A stretch of DNA of 64,000 bases from Caballeronia arationis (GCF_001544975.2 NZ_FCOG02000015.1:1-64000); one strand, 5' to 3'; numbered from the stretch's first letter, positions 32,225 to 41,456 are shown. The notes: generated by a model not told the origin, from the sequence alone. Made by a program: numbers and translations.

Positions 32225-32929
32225 ATGAAGAACCATTTCCCTTTCGGCCGCGCTGACGACTTCGCGGCACACTTCGGCCGTCACGAGCGCGGCGAACGCT
32301 GTATGGCGCAAGCAATCGGCCGGCATCGCGGACACGGCGGCGGCGGAGACTTTCCGGGCGGCCCCGGCGGACGCGGGGGCCGGGGCGGTTTCGGCGGCGA
32401 AGACGGCATGCCGCGCGCCCGCAAATTCACTTCCGACGACCTGCAACTCCTGCTGCTCGCGCTGCTCGCCGAGGCGCCGCGTCACGGTTACGAACTCATC
32501 AAGGCGCTGGAAGACCGGTCGAACGGCTTTTACGCGCCGAGTCCCGGGATGGTCTATCCGGCGCTCACGTACCTGGAGGAACTGGGCTACGCGACCGTCG
32601 AACTTGAAGGCAACCGCAAGCGCTATGCGCTTTCCGAAGCCGGCCGCGGGCATCTCGCCGCGAACCGCGAACGCGTGGATCTCATGCTCGCGAAACTCAA
32701 GCATTTCGCCCGCAAGATGGATTCGGTGCGCCGCGCCTTCGCGGGCGAGGAAGCCGACGACGGCAGCGAAGGCGGCTGGGTTCCCGAACTGACCGCCGCG
32801 CGCCGCGCGCTCAAGCGCGCGCTGCTTCTGCGCACGGACGCGCCACAGGACGAACAGCGCCGCATCGCCGCGATCCTCGCGCGCGCCACCGACGAAATCG
32901 AACAGGGCGCCGCCCGTGACAAGGAGTAA
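32225..32929 (+). CDS. PadR family regulator with His/Gly-rich N-terminus (YqjI-like)
   Basis: 234 residues. The first ~50 residues are rich in His, Gly and Arg (RHRGHGGGGDFPGG region), which suggests metal binding. A PadR winged helix follows (about 70-140): LLLLALLAEAPRHGYELIKA, GMVYPALTYLEELGY. A helical C-terminal part probably mediates dimers. E. coli YqjI, a metal-responsive PadR protein with a similar N-terminus, controls the ferric reductase gene yqjH; here the reductase gene lies 7 bp downstream. The start at 32225 follows GGAGC; an upstream ATG at 32198 sits in the operator and lacks a ribosome site. Confidence 0.82.
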   Translation: MKNHFPFGRADDFAAHFGRHERGERCMAQAIGRHRGHGGGGDFPGGPGGRGGRGGFGGEDGMPRARKFTSDDLQLLLLALLAEAPRHGYELIKALEDRSNGFYAPSPGMVYPALTYLEELGYATVELEGNRKRYALSEAGRGHLAANRERVDLMLAKLKHFARKMDSVRRAFAGEEADDGSEGGWVPELTAARRALKRALLLRTDAPQDEQRRIAAILARATDEIEQGAARDKE

Positions 32930-32936
32930 TCCGCCA

Positions 32937-33770
32937 ATGAACGACAACATCTTGCAAAGCCGCCCCGATCTGGAAGTCACGCGCGTGCGCCACGCGCTCA
33001 AGTTTCGTCTCTTACAGGTGACGCGCGTCCAGGCACTCACGCCGCACCTCATACGAGTGACGCTCACAGGCGAAGCGCTCGACGACTTCGTCTCGGCCTC
33101 GTTCGACGATCACATCAAAGTCTTCTTTCCTGAGCCGGGCAAAGACAAGCCCGAGGTGCCGGTCGCGGGCCCGGAAGGCCCCGTGTTCGATCCGGACAAG
33201 CCGCGCCCCGTCGCGCGCGATTTCACGCCGCGCCGCTACGACCCCGAAGCGCGCGAACTCGACATCGAGTTTGCGCTGCACGAAGCCGGGCCCGCGACTG
33301 CGTGGGCCACGCAGGCGAAGGTCGGGCAATATCTGGGCATCGGCGGGCCGCGCGGGTCGTTCGTGATTCCCCCGCATTTCGACTGGCATCTGTTCGTCGG
33401 CGACGAAACCGCGCTGCCGGCAATCGCGCGCCGCCTGGAGGAACTGCCGGCCGGCACGCGCGCTGCGACCGTAATCGAAGTGGCCGATCCTTCGGCGCGC
33501 ATCGAATTCGAGACGAAGGCGGATCTCTATGCGGAATGGCGCTATCGAGAAGACGCCGCGCATCCGGACGGCGGCGCCCTGCTGCTCGCGCTGCGGGAGA
33601 TGTTCCTGCCCGACGGCGAGGGCTATGTCTGGGCGGCGGGCGAAGCGACGCTCATGCGCGCCGTGCGTCAATTGCTATGCGTGGAGCGCGGCATCGACAA
33701 GCGCCGGATTCGCGCCTCCGCTTACTGGAAGCGCGGCGCGCAGGCGGTGCATGAGACTATCGACGAATAA
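32937..33770 (+). CDS. Siderophore-interacting protein / NADPH-dependent ferric-chelate reductase
   Basis: 277 residues of the SIP family (ViuB/YqjH). The FAD-binding barrel includes DFTPRRYDPEARELDIEFAL and the phosphate-binding GIGGPRGSFVIP. The C-terminal SIP domain has FVGDETALPAIARRLEEL and EGYVWAAGEATLMRAVRQLL. These cytoplasmic enzymes reduce ferric siderophores to release iron. It lies 7 bp after the PadR regulator and is probably cotranscribed. It is convergent with the next gene, 5 bp away. Confidence 0.88.
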   Translation: MNDNILQSRPDLEVTRVRHALKFRLLQVTRVQALTPHLIRVTLTGEALDDFVSASFDDHIKVFFPEPGKDKPEVPVAGPEGPVFDPDKPRPVARDFTPRRYDPEARELDIEFALHEAGPATAWATQAKVGQYLGIGGPRGSFVIPPHFDWHLFVGDETALPAIARRLEELPAGTRAATVIEVADPSARIEFETKADLYAEWRYREDAAHPDGGALLLALREMFLPDGEGYVWAAGEATLMRAVRQLLCVERGIDKRRIRASAYWKRGAQAVHETIDE

Positions 33771-33775
33771 GGCGC

Positions 33776-34171
33776 TCAGAGCGGCACGTCTTCGATCAGA
33801 TTCGCGCTCACCGCGCGAATCCTGCGATCGACGAAGTAGCCGCCGCCTTCCGTATAGCGCAGATAAAGACGCCCGCAGACCGAACATTCCCACACGCCGC
33901 ACCGGTTGTACGGAAAATAGCGCGGCGCGATGGGCGCATCGGCCGACCAGTAATTCGTCTTGCCGGGCAGGTATTCCGAGAATGTGGGTTCCGGATCGTT
34001 TTCCGGCGACAGCTTGCCGATCTCACGCAACTGCGTTTCGTCGAGGGAAAGCGGCTGGGACTGCCAGCCGTCTAGCGGCGTTTTCGTGCATGCGCACGGA
34101 CCGGGCGCTTTGGCTTCCGCGCGCCGCGCATGGTCGATCAGAGTTGTTGCGTCCAGAAAGTCAGGGGGCAT
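33776..34171 (-). CDS. Conserved small protein with CSVCGR zinc-knuckle-like motif
   Basis: 131 residues; I do not recognise a named family. There is a CACTKT pair near residue 27 and a CSVCGRLYLRYTEGGGYFVD segment near 95-114. Four cysteines in two CxC/CxxC pairs could bind zinc. No signal peptide or membrane segment is visible. The gene stands alone, convergent with the ferric reductase gene. No clear ribosome binding site precedes the ATG. The reading frame is closed and codon use fits the genome, so I regard it as real. Confidence 0.6.
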   Translation of the reverse strand: MPPDFLDATTLIDHARRAEAKAPGPCACTKTPLDGWQSQPLSLDETQLREIGKLSPENDPEPTFSEYLPGKTNYWSADAPIAPRYFPYNRCGVWECSVCGRLYLRYTEGGGYFVDRRIRAVSANLIEDVPL

Positions 34172-34235
34172 GGCGATCAGTCGTCGTTAAAGCGAACGCG
34201 CCATGATGCGCGTACCCACCACGTACGGCAAGCCG

Positions 34236-34904
34236 TCAGCCGTTCATCATCCGGTCGCGCTGCGCCATGACCCACGAGCGGTCGAACCGTCCGTGCGCAA
34301 TCGATTCCAGCGCCGCCGCTTCCTTCGCCGCCTGGCGGCGCGCGCCTTCGATCACCGCCTGCACGTCGGCTGGAGCGATCGCGAGCACGCCGTCCTCATC
34401 GCCGACGACGATGTCGCCCGGATGCACCACCATGCCGCCGACCGTCACCGGCACGTTGATCTCCCCCGGCCCATGCTTGTATGGCCCGCGATGCGTGACG
34501 CCGCGCGCGTACACCGGAAAATCGCGCTGGCCGAGCGCGCCGACATCGCGGATCGCGCCGTCGATCACGAGGCCCTGCACCCCGAGGCTCTCGGCGAAGC
34601 TCGCCATGATGTCGCCCATCAGCGCCTGCGTGAGCTCGCCTGCCCCGTCGATCACGAGCACGTCGCCCGGGCGGCAGTAGTCGAACGCGCGATGGATCGC
34701 GAGGTTGTCGCCGCCGCGCGTGCGGACCGTGACCGCGGTTCCGGCCATCGGCTTCGGCCGGTGAAACGGCCGCAAGCCGGTCGTGCCGCTCACGCGGGCC
34801 ATGTTGTCGCTCAGGAGCGATACCGCCAGTTCGCGCAAGGCGTCGAGCGTCGCGGGGCTCGCCTGGGCAGCCGATTCGTATTCGCGCCATCCGGCCTGAT
34901 TCAT
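34236..34904 (-). CDS. ligK: RraA-like aldolase, likely 4-carboxy-4-hydroxy-2-oxoadipate aldolase
   Basis: 222 residues of the RraA/HMG aldolase family. VVDG-like motifs are LVIDGAGELTQALMGDI and GLVIDGAIRDVGAL, with the catalytic RD in AIRDV; GGMVVHPGDIVVGDEDGV follows. LigK-type enzymes split 4-carboxy-4-hydroxy-2-oxoadipate to pyruvate and oxaloacetate. The start overlaps the ligJ stop (ATGA). Pairing with LigJ supports this role over other RraA-like proteins. The upstream ring-cleaving dioxygenase genes are not in the window. Confidence 0.75.
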   Translation of the reverse strand: MNQAGWREYESAAQASPATLDALRELAVSLLSDNMARVSGTTGLRPFHRPKPMAGTAVTVRTRGGDNLAIHRAFDYCRPGDVLVIDGAGELTQALMGDIMASFAESLGVQGLVIDGAIRDVGALGQRDFPVYARGVTHRGPYKHGPGEINVPVTVGGMVVHPGDIVVGDEDGVLAIAPADVQAVIEGARRQAAKEAAALESIAHGRFDRSWVMAQRDRMMNG

Positions 34905-35941
34905 GGTGTCGCTCCTTCGGTTGATCGTTGTCGTTCAAGTTGCGCGGACAGGCGCCCGTACACCGCACGGGCGTTGTCCTCGTAAATGCGTTGCCGGTCC
35001 GCCGCGGTAAGCCATTCGATGCCGTCGATATAGCGCCGGGTGTCGTCGTAGTAGTGGCCGGTTTCCGGATCGATGCCTTGCACCGCGCCGATCGTCTCCG
35101 AAGCAAACAGGATGTTTTCGACCGGAATCACCTTCGCGAGCAGTTCGGCGCCCGGCTGGTGATAAACGCAGGTATCGAAGAAGACGTTTTTCAGCAGATA
35201 GTCGGTGAGCAGCGGCCGCTTCATGTCCTGCGCGAGGCCGCGATAGCGTCCCCAGTGATACGGCACCGCGCCGCCACCGTGCGGGATGATGAAGCGCAGC
35301 GTCGGGAAGTCCGCGAACAGGTCCGCCTGGAGCAGTTGCATGAAGGCCGAAGTGTCGCCGTTGATGTAATGCGCACCGGTCGCATGGAAGTTCGGATTGC
35401 ACGATGACGACACGTGGATCATCGCCGGCACGTCGAGTTCAACCATCGCTTCGTAGAGCGGATACCACGAGCGGTCGGTCAGCGGCAGTCCGGACCAGTG
35501 GCCGCCCGACGGATCGGGGTTCAGATTGCAGCCGATGAAGCCCAGTTCCTCCACGCACCGACGCAATTCGGCGATGCAGTTTCCGGGAGCCACGCCCGGC
35601 GCCTGCGGGAGCTGGCAGACGCCCACGAAATTGCGCGGAAAAAGCCCGCACACGCGATGCACGAGGTCGTTGCATTCGCTCGACCAGACCGCGTTGGCTT
35701 CCGCGCCGGCCAGATGATGGCCCATGCCGGCGGCACGCGGCGAGAAGATCGTGAGATCGGTGCCGCGCTCGCGCTGGATGCGAAGCTGTCCGCCTTCGAT
35801 GCTGTCGCGGATTTCGTCGTCGGAGATGCACGGGCGCGGCGGCGGCGCAACGCCGTCTTTGAGCGCGGCGATCTGCTTCGCGCGCCACGCTTCGTGCTGC
35901 GGCGGCGAGGTCGTGTAGTGGCCGTGACAATCGATGATCAT
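34901..35941 (-). CDS. ligJ: Amidohydrolase-family 4-oxalomesaconate hydratase
   Basis: 346 residues. The start MIIDCHGHYTT carries the metal-binding HxH and resembles LigJ of Sphingomonas. Further family features are MIHVSSSCNPNFHATGAH, FIIPHGGGAVPYHWGRYRG and the late ILFASETIGAVQG. LigJ hydrates 4-oxalomesaconate in the protocatechuate 4,5-cleavage and gallate pathways. It overlaps ligK by four bases. A transporter gene precedes it and a LysR regulator lies further upstream in the same direction. Related decarboxylases of the same superfamily are the main alternative. Confidence 0.8.
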   Translation of the reverse strand: MIIDCHGHYTTSPPQHEAWRAKQIAALKDGVAPPPRPCISDDEIRDSIEGGQLRIQRERGTDLTIFSPRAAGMGHHLAGAEANAVWSSECNDLVHRVCGLFPRNFVGVCQLPQAPGVAPGNCIAELRRCVEELGFIGCNLNPDPSGGHWSGLPLTDRSWYPLYEAMVELDVPAMIHVSSSCNPNFHATGAHYINGDTSAFMQLLQADLFADFPTLRFIIPHGGGAVPYHWGRYRGLAQDMKRPLLTDYLLKNVFFDTCVYHQPGAELLAKVIPVENILFASETIGAVQGIDPETGHYYDDTRRYIDGIEWLTAADRQRIYEDNARAVYGRLSAQLERQRSTEGATP

Positions 35942-35973
35942 GTCGTGAATCCTGGTGTCGTTGCGTACGGTGG

Positions 35974-37296
35974 TCAGGTGCGCGCGGCCGGATCGGCGGC
36001 GGGCAGGGCGGCAGTTTCGTTGTCGGCGGGATTGACGCGCATCACGAGCGCGATCACCGTCGCCACGACGAGGAATGCCGCGATGGTCAGCAGCGCGAGC
36101 TTGAAATTGCCCGTTGCGCTGCGCACAAGGCCGATGCTCCACGGCCCGACCAGTCCGCCGAACTGCGCGATCGTGTTGATGAGAGCGATGGTCGCCGCGC
36201 CCGCCGCGCCGGTCCTGAACGACGAGGCGAGGCTCCAGAAGAGCGGATTGCCTGCGTAGATGAAGAGGCCCGTCACGCACAGGAGCGCATAGGCGATCAC
36301 GGGATTCGGCGCATACGCGCTGCCCGCAATCGCGACGGCGCTCATGCCGTAGACAAATGCGAGATGCTTTTTGCGGTCGCCGGTTCGGTCCGAGCTGCGG
36401 CTGATGACGAACGTGCCGAGCACGCCGAGAAGCGGCGGCGCCGCCGAGAGAAATCCGACTTCGATATTGCTCAGCTGGCCGAGACTCTTGACGATCTGCG
36501 GCAGCCACAGGAAGAGCCCATAAATACCGACGAGCGCGCAGCCGAAGAGACACGCGAGGCTCCACACGCGGATATCGCCCGCGACGCGCAGCAGCGGAAA
36601 ATGCTTGTCGCCGCCGACCGCCGCGCGCTCGGCCGCGAGCGTCGATTCGAGCCATTGCTTTTCGTCGGCGGCGAGCCAGTCGGCGTCGGCGGGGCGCTCC
36701 GTCATGATGCGCAGCGTGAGGAGGCCGAGCAGCATCGCGGGGACGCCTTCGAGGATGAACATCCATTGCCATCCCTGCAGGCCCAGAATGCCGTTTGCAT
36801 AGGTCATCAGCGCGGTCGAGATCGGACCGCCGAGCACCGCCGAAAACGAACCCGCGATGATGTAGCCGCCCACCGCGCGCGCCCGGTAGCGCACGGGAAA
36901 CCACTTCGTCAGGTAGACCGCGACGCCCGGCAGGAAGCCCGCTTCCATCACGCCGAGCAGAAAGCGCAGGACATAAAAGCTCTTGTCGTCGAAGACGAAG
37001 GCTGTCGCGGCCGCCACCCCGCCCCATGTCAGCAGGATGCGCGCAATCCAGCGACGCGCGCCCACGCGATGCAGCAGCAGGTTGCTCGGCACTTCGAGCA
37101 GCATGTAGCCGACAAAGAAGATGCTGCCCGCGAAGCCGAACACGGCGGGGCTGAAGCCGAGCGCCTTGTTCATGTCGAGCGCCGCGAAACCGATGTTGAT
37201 CCGGTCGAGGTAGTTGAAGAACATCATCGCGAAGAGCAAGGGCATGAGCCGCCCGTACACCTTTCGCATGGTCGCCGCTTCGTTGAAAGAGGTCAT
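35974..37296 (-). CDS. MFS transporter (anion:cation symporter family), likely aromatic or tricarboxylic acid importer
   Basis: 440 residues with about twelve membrane segments. NYLDRINIGFAALDMNKALG near residue 28 and MEAGFLPGVAVYLTKWF near 115 are typical of the ACS family. The start follows AGGAGACGGC. It lies 32 bp before ligJ on the same strand, so it probably imports the substrate of the LigJ/LigK route (for example gallate, protocatechuate or an oxalocitramalate-like acid). Substrate inferred from position only. Confidence 0.82.
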   Translation of the reverse strand: MTSFNEAATMRKVYGRLMPLLFAMMFFNYLDRINIGFAALDMNKALGFSPAVFGFAGSIFFVGYMLLEVPSNLLLHRVGARRWIARILLTWGGVAAATAFVFDDKSFYVLRFLLGVMEAGFLPGVAVYLTKWFPVRYRARAVGGYIIAGSFSAVLGGPISTALMTYANGILGLQGWQWMFILEGVPAMLLGLLTLRIMTERPADADWLAADEKQWLESTLAAERAAVGGDKHFPLLRVAGDIRVWSLACLFGCALVGIYGLFLWLPQIVKSLGQLSNIEVGFLSAAPPLLGVLGTFVISRSSDRTGDRKKHLAFVYGMSAVAIAGSAYAPNPVIAYALLCVTGLFIYAGNPLFWSLASSFRTGAAGAATIALINTIAQFGGLVGPWSIGLVRSATGNFKLALLTIAAFLVVATVIALVMRVNPADNETAALPAADPAART

Positions 37297-37478
37297 GCCG
37301 TCTCCTGCTTGGCGGCTTCGGCCGTAGCCGTCGCCGCGTTCTTATCGTCGGTCGCGGGCCTCGCGGCCCGCGCTTGCGCGTCATGCTTTACAAACGCCCT
37401 TCGCTTGCCACGCTTGCTTGCATGAAGTCGATGATAAGAATCGGAGAACGACGCGTCCAAGACGACTTCCTTATTCTT

Positions 37479-37498
37479 CTATAAGTTTTGTCTTATAG
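37479..37498. promoter_or_regulatory. Palindrome CTATAAG-N6-CTTATAG, candidate LysR-type box
   Basis: Perfect 7-bp arms at 37479-37485 and 37492-37498, overlapping the last codons of the LysR gene and about 185 bp before the transporter-ligJ-ligK operon. The ATAAG/CTTAT arms resemble LysR-type recognition sites. The assignment is positional. Confidence 0.4.
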
Positions 37499-38392
37499 TG
37501 CGGCGTCATCGAGAGGCGCAGGAAGGCAGCCGAGAAACGCGCGCAGATGTGGCGAGGCGTCGTCGGTGCGAAACGTTGCGGCGAGCGTCGACCATTGCGA
37601 CGCGCCCGGACCCGCGAGATGGCGGAACACGACATCCGTGCGCCCGTGCCGCGCCACCGACTCGCCGACGAACGTCACGCCGAGACCCGCTGCGACGAGC
37701 GCGATCGCGGTCTGGATTTCGTAGGCCTGATGCGCGACGAACGGCGTCACGCCGGCATCGCGATAGAGCGACTGCACGGTGCGCTTGAACTGCGCGTTCT
37801 GGTGTTTCGGATACAGGATGAGCGGCGTGTCGGCGAGTTCGGCGATGCGCACTTTCTTGCGCGCCGCCAGCGGATGATCCGGCGCGAGCGCGGCCACCAC
37901 ATGCTCGCGCAAGAGCGGATACGACGTGCAGCCGGGAATCTCGAGTGGCTGCCTTCCTATGCCGATGTGAATGCGCATGTCGCGCAGCGCGTCGGTCTGC
38001 TCCTCGGTGAGCATTTCGAAGAGCTTCAGCTCGACTTGCGGATACGCGTGATGAAATGCCTTGAGCGCGGGCGGCAGGATGCTGTACATCGCGGATCGCG
38101 TAAAGCCGATCGAAAGCCAGCCGCGCCGGCCGATACCGATTTCCTGCGCGCCGAGGCTCGCCTGCTCCCACGAGCCGAGTATCTGGCGCGCTTCCGTGCA
38201 GAGATAGTGGCCTGCTTCCGTGAGCCGCAGCGGCCGCCGCGCCCGGTCGACAAGCTGAGTGCCGAGCCGTTCTTCCAGCAGGCGGATCTGCTGGCTCAGC
38301 GCGGGTTGCGCGATGTGAAGACGCTCGGCCGCGCGGCTGAAGTTCAGTTCTTCCGCGAGGATCACGAAGCACTGCAAAGCCCGAAGATTCAT
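37493..38392 (-). CDS. LysR family transcriptional regulator (CatR/BenM-like)
   Basis: 299 residues. The N-terminal helix-turn-helix is NFSRAAERLHIAQPALSQQI near 17-36, and an effector domain follows (about 90-290) with HPLAARKKVRIAELADTPLI and LVAAGLGVTFVGESVARHG. Members near CatR/BenM respond to aromatic-catabolism intermediates. It lies upstream of and on the same strand as the transporter-ligJ-ligK operon, so it most likely activates it. The AT-rich gap 37297-37492 is the promoter region. Confidence 0.88.
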   Translation of the reverse strand: MNLRALQCFVILAEELNFSRAAERLHIAQPALSQQIRLLEERLGTQLVDRARRPLRLTEAGHYLCTEARQILGSWEQASLGAQEIGIGRRGWLSIGFTRSAMYSILPPALKAFHHAYPQVELKLFEMLTEEQTDALRDMRIHIGIGRQPLEIPGCTSYPLLREHVVAALAPDHPLAARKKVRIAELADTPLILYPKHQNAQFKRTVQSLYRDAGVTPFVAHQAYEIQTAIALVAAGLGVTFVGESVARHGRTDVVFRHLAGPGASQWSTLAATFRTDDASPHLRAFLGCLPAPLDDAAL

Positions 38393-38872
38393 ATCGACTT
38401 GTGATTTGACGTTTCGTTTACAGAGGGTCTGGACTCCGCCGGCCGTCGCCTACTATAAGCCGTGCCGTTCGCGCCAAGCGGGCGTCCTTTTGCTCTGTAG
38501 CCCCGTCTCACCACGATCATCCTTTCGACCGGGCCTTTTGCCGTCCCCCCCGAATAGCCGCCGCCCGGGCCTTCACGCATCGGGGGCTCTTCACTGACGA
38601 CCGGCTTTTTCGAACTCCACTGTGCTCAGGTGACCCCGTCGATTAATGTATGCGCGGGGACTCGACCGTTAGTTGCCTTTTTAACGAAAAAAGAAAGGGG
38701 TCATCTGCAGCAAGCAGGCGACGCCTAAGCGCCCTTGGCGGTCCGAGCCGCTTGAGAACGTGGAGACAGAATCAAGTATATAGGGACGCGCTGCGATTCC
38801 AATTTCCCGAACAGGAACCGGTTTTTGCGCCAGTTCGCAGGTTCCGCGACATCGCGAAGCAGCGGGAAAACG
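38393..38872. other. 480-bp intergenic region with a structured segment
   Basis: No credible gene. The left part shows no recognisable element. The middle contains a three-way-junction-like arrangement of inverted repeats (38631-38703, listed separately). The rest, up to the stop of the GGDEF-EAL gene, shows a possible -10-like TATATAGGG near 38779 but no matching -35. Confidence 0.5.
38631..38703. ncRNA. Possible structured element (three-way junction) of unknown function
   Basis: An outer 7-bp stem (TGACCCC 38631-38637 with GGGGTCA 38697-38703) encloses two adjacent hairpins. They are GTCGA/TCGAC (38638-38642, 38662-38666) and CGTTA/TAACG (38667-38671, 38682-38686). The three helices abut without unpaired bases except an A-rich 10-nt linker before the closing strand. 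It could be an RNA or a DNA cruciform/recombination site; strand unknown. I recognise no known family. Confidence 0.3.
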
Positions 38873-41155
38873 TCAGTGAGCCATCTCTTCGAGGCGACGC
38901 TGCGATCCCTGTTCCAGCAGCCTGTCGAGGGATACCGGCCTGCTCAGCAGAAACCCCTGCACCTTGTCGCAGCGCGCGTCGCGCAGAATGTCCATCTGAT
39001 CCTGCGTTTCGACGCCCTCCGCGACGACCGCCATGCCGAGCTTGTGCGCCAGGTCGATGACGCCTTCCACCACCGTCCTGACCGTCTCGTCGGACACGAT
39101 GTTGTCGACGAATGACTTGTCGAGCTTCAATACATCGGGACGAAAGCGCGCCAGATAGCTCAGGCTCGAATAGCCTGTACCGAAATCGTCAATGGCGATC
39201 CGCACGCCCATGCGCCGGATCTGCGTGAGGACTTCCTGCGCACCGTCGATGTTTTCGATCAGCGCCGACTCCGTGATTTCCAGCGTGATGCGGCGTGCAT
39301 CGATACAACATCGCTTGATCGTCTGCTTCAGGACGGAAACGAGCCGGGGATCGCGGAACTGTTTCGGCGACACGTTGATCGACACCGATTTCACCCCCGG
39401 CGCCGATATCGCGAGGACGCTGGCCGCCTGCACGGCCTCACGGATGATCCAGTGGCCGGCCTCGACGATGAGCCCGCTCTCTTCGAGCACCGGAACGAAC
39501 GCGCCCGGCGCCAGCAAGCCAAGCTGCGGATGATTCCAGCGAAGCAGCGCCTCCGCGCCCGCGAGCGCGCCTGAATCGACGCGGTACTGCGGCTGGTAGT
39601 GCAGAACGAACTGGTCGTCCCGGATCGCGTCGTGAAGCTCGGACTCCAGATGCGCGCGCGCGAGGTCGTCCTTTTCCTCTTCGCCGAAGACGCGGAACGT
39701 GTTACGCCCCGCCCGTTTCGCCGCGTACATCGCGAGGTCGGCGCTCGTGAACAGCGCTTCCGGCGTGCTGCCGTGCTCGGGGTACATCGCGACGCCGATC
39801 GAACACGTCATCGTGACGGTCTTGCAGTCGATGTTGATCGGACGATGGCAGGCAACCGCCAGCCGGCGGCACGCCTGGGCGATCCGGTCCGGATCCAGCA
39901 CGCCGGGCAGGAGAATCGTGAACTCGTCGCCGCCCGGCCGCGCCACGATCGCGCTCTCCGGCAGGACGCTGCGAATGCGCTCGGCGATGGCCTTCAGCAC
40001 CGTGTCGCCCGCGGAATGGCCGGCCGTATCGTTGATCGACTTGAAGCGGTCGATGTCGATGAAAAGATAGGAAAACGGATTGCCGGAACCGCAGTGGGCG
40101 AGCAGCGCCTCCGTCATCGAGTTGCGGTTGTGAAGCCCGGTCAGGCTGTCGATGTTCGCGAGGCGGTGCAGTTCGCGAAGCCGCTCCTGCTCTTCGGTCG
40201 CGTCGACGCACACGCTCACGACACGCGCCACCGTGCCCGCCTCGATGACCGGATAGATGTCCGTGCGAACCCACCGAATACGCGCTTCCGGCAGACACAG
40301 ACGGAAATAGCTCTGCGCCGGCGCGCCGGTATGGACAGCATCGCGCATCTTGTTGCGCAGTTGCGGGAGGTCGTCGGGATGAACACGTTCGGCCCATGAC
40401 GTTTCATCGGCCTCGAGCGCCGACATCGGCATTTCCCACATCCGCTCGAACGCCGAACTCACGTGCAGCAGCGTGCGGAAATCCTGGCTCGCCGTCCAGA
40501 ACACGGCGTCGACGTGGTCTTCCATGTCTTTCTGGACCTGGGCATTGCCGCGCAGCTCGGCGATGAGATCCACTTCGGCCGTGATGTCGCGCGATTTGCA
40601 CAGGATGGCGACGACCTTGCCGCGCTCCCCGAACACCGGCGCGAACGTCGACGTCCACCATTTCATCGAGCCCGCGACGGTGTGACAGGCGCCCGAAAAT
40701 GACGTCGATTCTCCCGCGATGGCGCGCGCGAAGGCGTTGCGCGCGTCCGGGCCGTCCCACAGGCCGAGCCAGTCGACGCCGACCATGTCGTCGGCGGAAT
40801 TCGCTTCGATGAGACGCGTACCGACTTCCGAGATGCAGACAATGCGGCCATCGAGATCGAGCAGCTTGAGACAGTCTTCGGCGATGCCGAGCAGTCCTTT
40901 CGCGAACTGCTGCGCGACGAAAACCTGGTGCTTCGACTGCTGCATGTGTTGCGCGACGACCGCCGCGCCCGCGATGACGACGGCGAGCATCAGGTTCCAG
41001 GGCAGCGGCGCCCATGCGGAAGCGCCGACAGTCAGCGCGACGGCGACACAGGCGAGCGCGAAGCCGTCGAGGCGCCGGCCGCACGTGACGTTGGAGAATC
41101 TCCTCAGGATCGTCTTGTCGATGGTCCCGAGGAAATCGGTCGCCTTTACCTGCAC
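38873..41155 (-). CDS. Membrane-anchored PAS-GGDEF-EAL protein (c-di-GMP synthesis/degradation)
   Basis: 760 residues. Two membrane helices lie near residues 28-70, then two PAS/PAC regions (about 80-310; ILCKSRDITAEVDLI and VSVCVDATEEQERL are PAC ends). A GGDEF domain follows (about 325-485) with an intact RPGGDEF active site, then an EAL domain (about 495-750) with GAEALLRW and DDFGTGYSSLSYL. Both catalytic motifs look complete, so it may make, break or switch between c-di-GMP states. I chose GTG 41155 (after GAGAGGGG); in-frame upstream codons lack a ribosome site. It is divergent from a gene whose leader appears to hold a c-di-GMP riboswitch. Confidence 0.88.
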   Translation of the reverse strand: MQVKATDFLGTIDKTILRRFSNVTCGRRLDGFALACVAVALTVGASAWAPLPWNLMLAVVIAGAAVVAQHMQQSKHQVFVAQQFAKGLLGIAEDCLKLLDLDGRIVCISEVGTRLIEANSADDMVGVDWLGLWDGPDARNAFARAIAGESTSFSGACHTVAGSMKWWTSTFAPVFGERGKVVAILCKSRDITAEVDLIAELRGNAQVQKDMEDHVDAVFWTASQDFRTLLHVSSAFERMWEMPMSALEADETSWAERVHPDDLPQLRNKMRDAVHTGAPAQSYFRLCLPEARIRWVRTDIYPVIEAGTVARVVSVCVDATEEQERLRELHRLANIDSLTGLHNRNSMTEALLAHCGSGNPFSYLFIDIDRFKSINDTAGHSAGDTVLKAIAERIRSVLPESAIVARPGGDEFTILLPGVLDPDRIAQACRRLAVACHRPINIDCKTVTMTCSIGVAMYPEHGSTPEALFTSADLAMYAAKRAGRNTFRVFGEEEKDDLARAHLESELHDAIRDDQFVLHYQPQYRVDSGALAGAEALLRWNHPQLGLLAPGAFVPVLEESGLIVEAGHWIIREAVQAASVLAISAPGVKSVSINVSPKQFRDPRLVSVLKQTIKRCCIDARRITLEITESALIENIDGAQEVLTQIRRMGVRIAIDDFGTGYSSLSYLARFRPDVLKLDKSFVDNIVSDETVRTVVEGVIDLAHKLGMAVVAEGVETQDQMDILRDARCDKVQGFLLSRPVSLDRLLEQGSQRRLEEMAH

Positions 41156-41456
41156 CGCACCACCCCTCTCTACTATTCGCTGTTCGCTTCTTAACGGCTT
41201 GCGGCGGCGGGTCTTTAGGATCAGATCCGTGACAGTCGGCCGCACGAAGGACCGTCACGGAGAAACGATCAAAAAGAAGCGCCGCACATCCGTGCAGATC
41301 ACGACGGTCGCGCTCCTGTCGAGCGACGATGCTGCGTTCACGCTTAAGAGGTTTCGCCTGGTTCGCGTGAACAAGCCTGATGAACACGCATTGCGTTACG
41401 CTATGCCCACGAATTCGACGCTCAAGTTCGCCTTGAGCACGCCGTAAAACGCATAT

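Noticed and set aside
38697..38760. GCAGGCGACGCCTAAGC resembled a GEMM riboswitch core
   Set aside because: No GNRA-capped stem, no matching P1 and no downstream plus-strand gene; the resemblance is to a few bases only.
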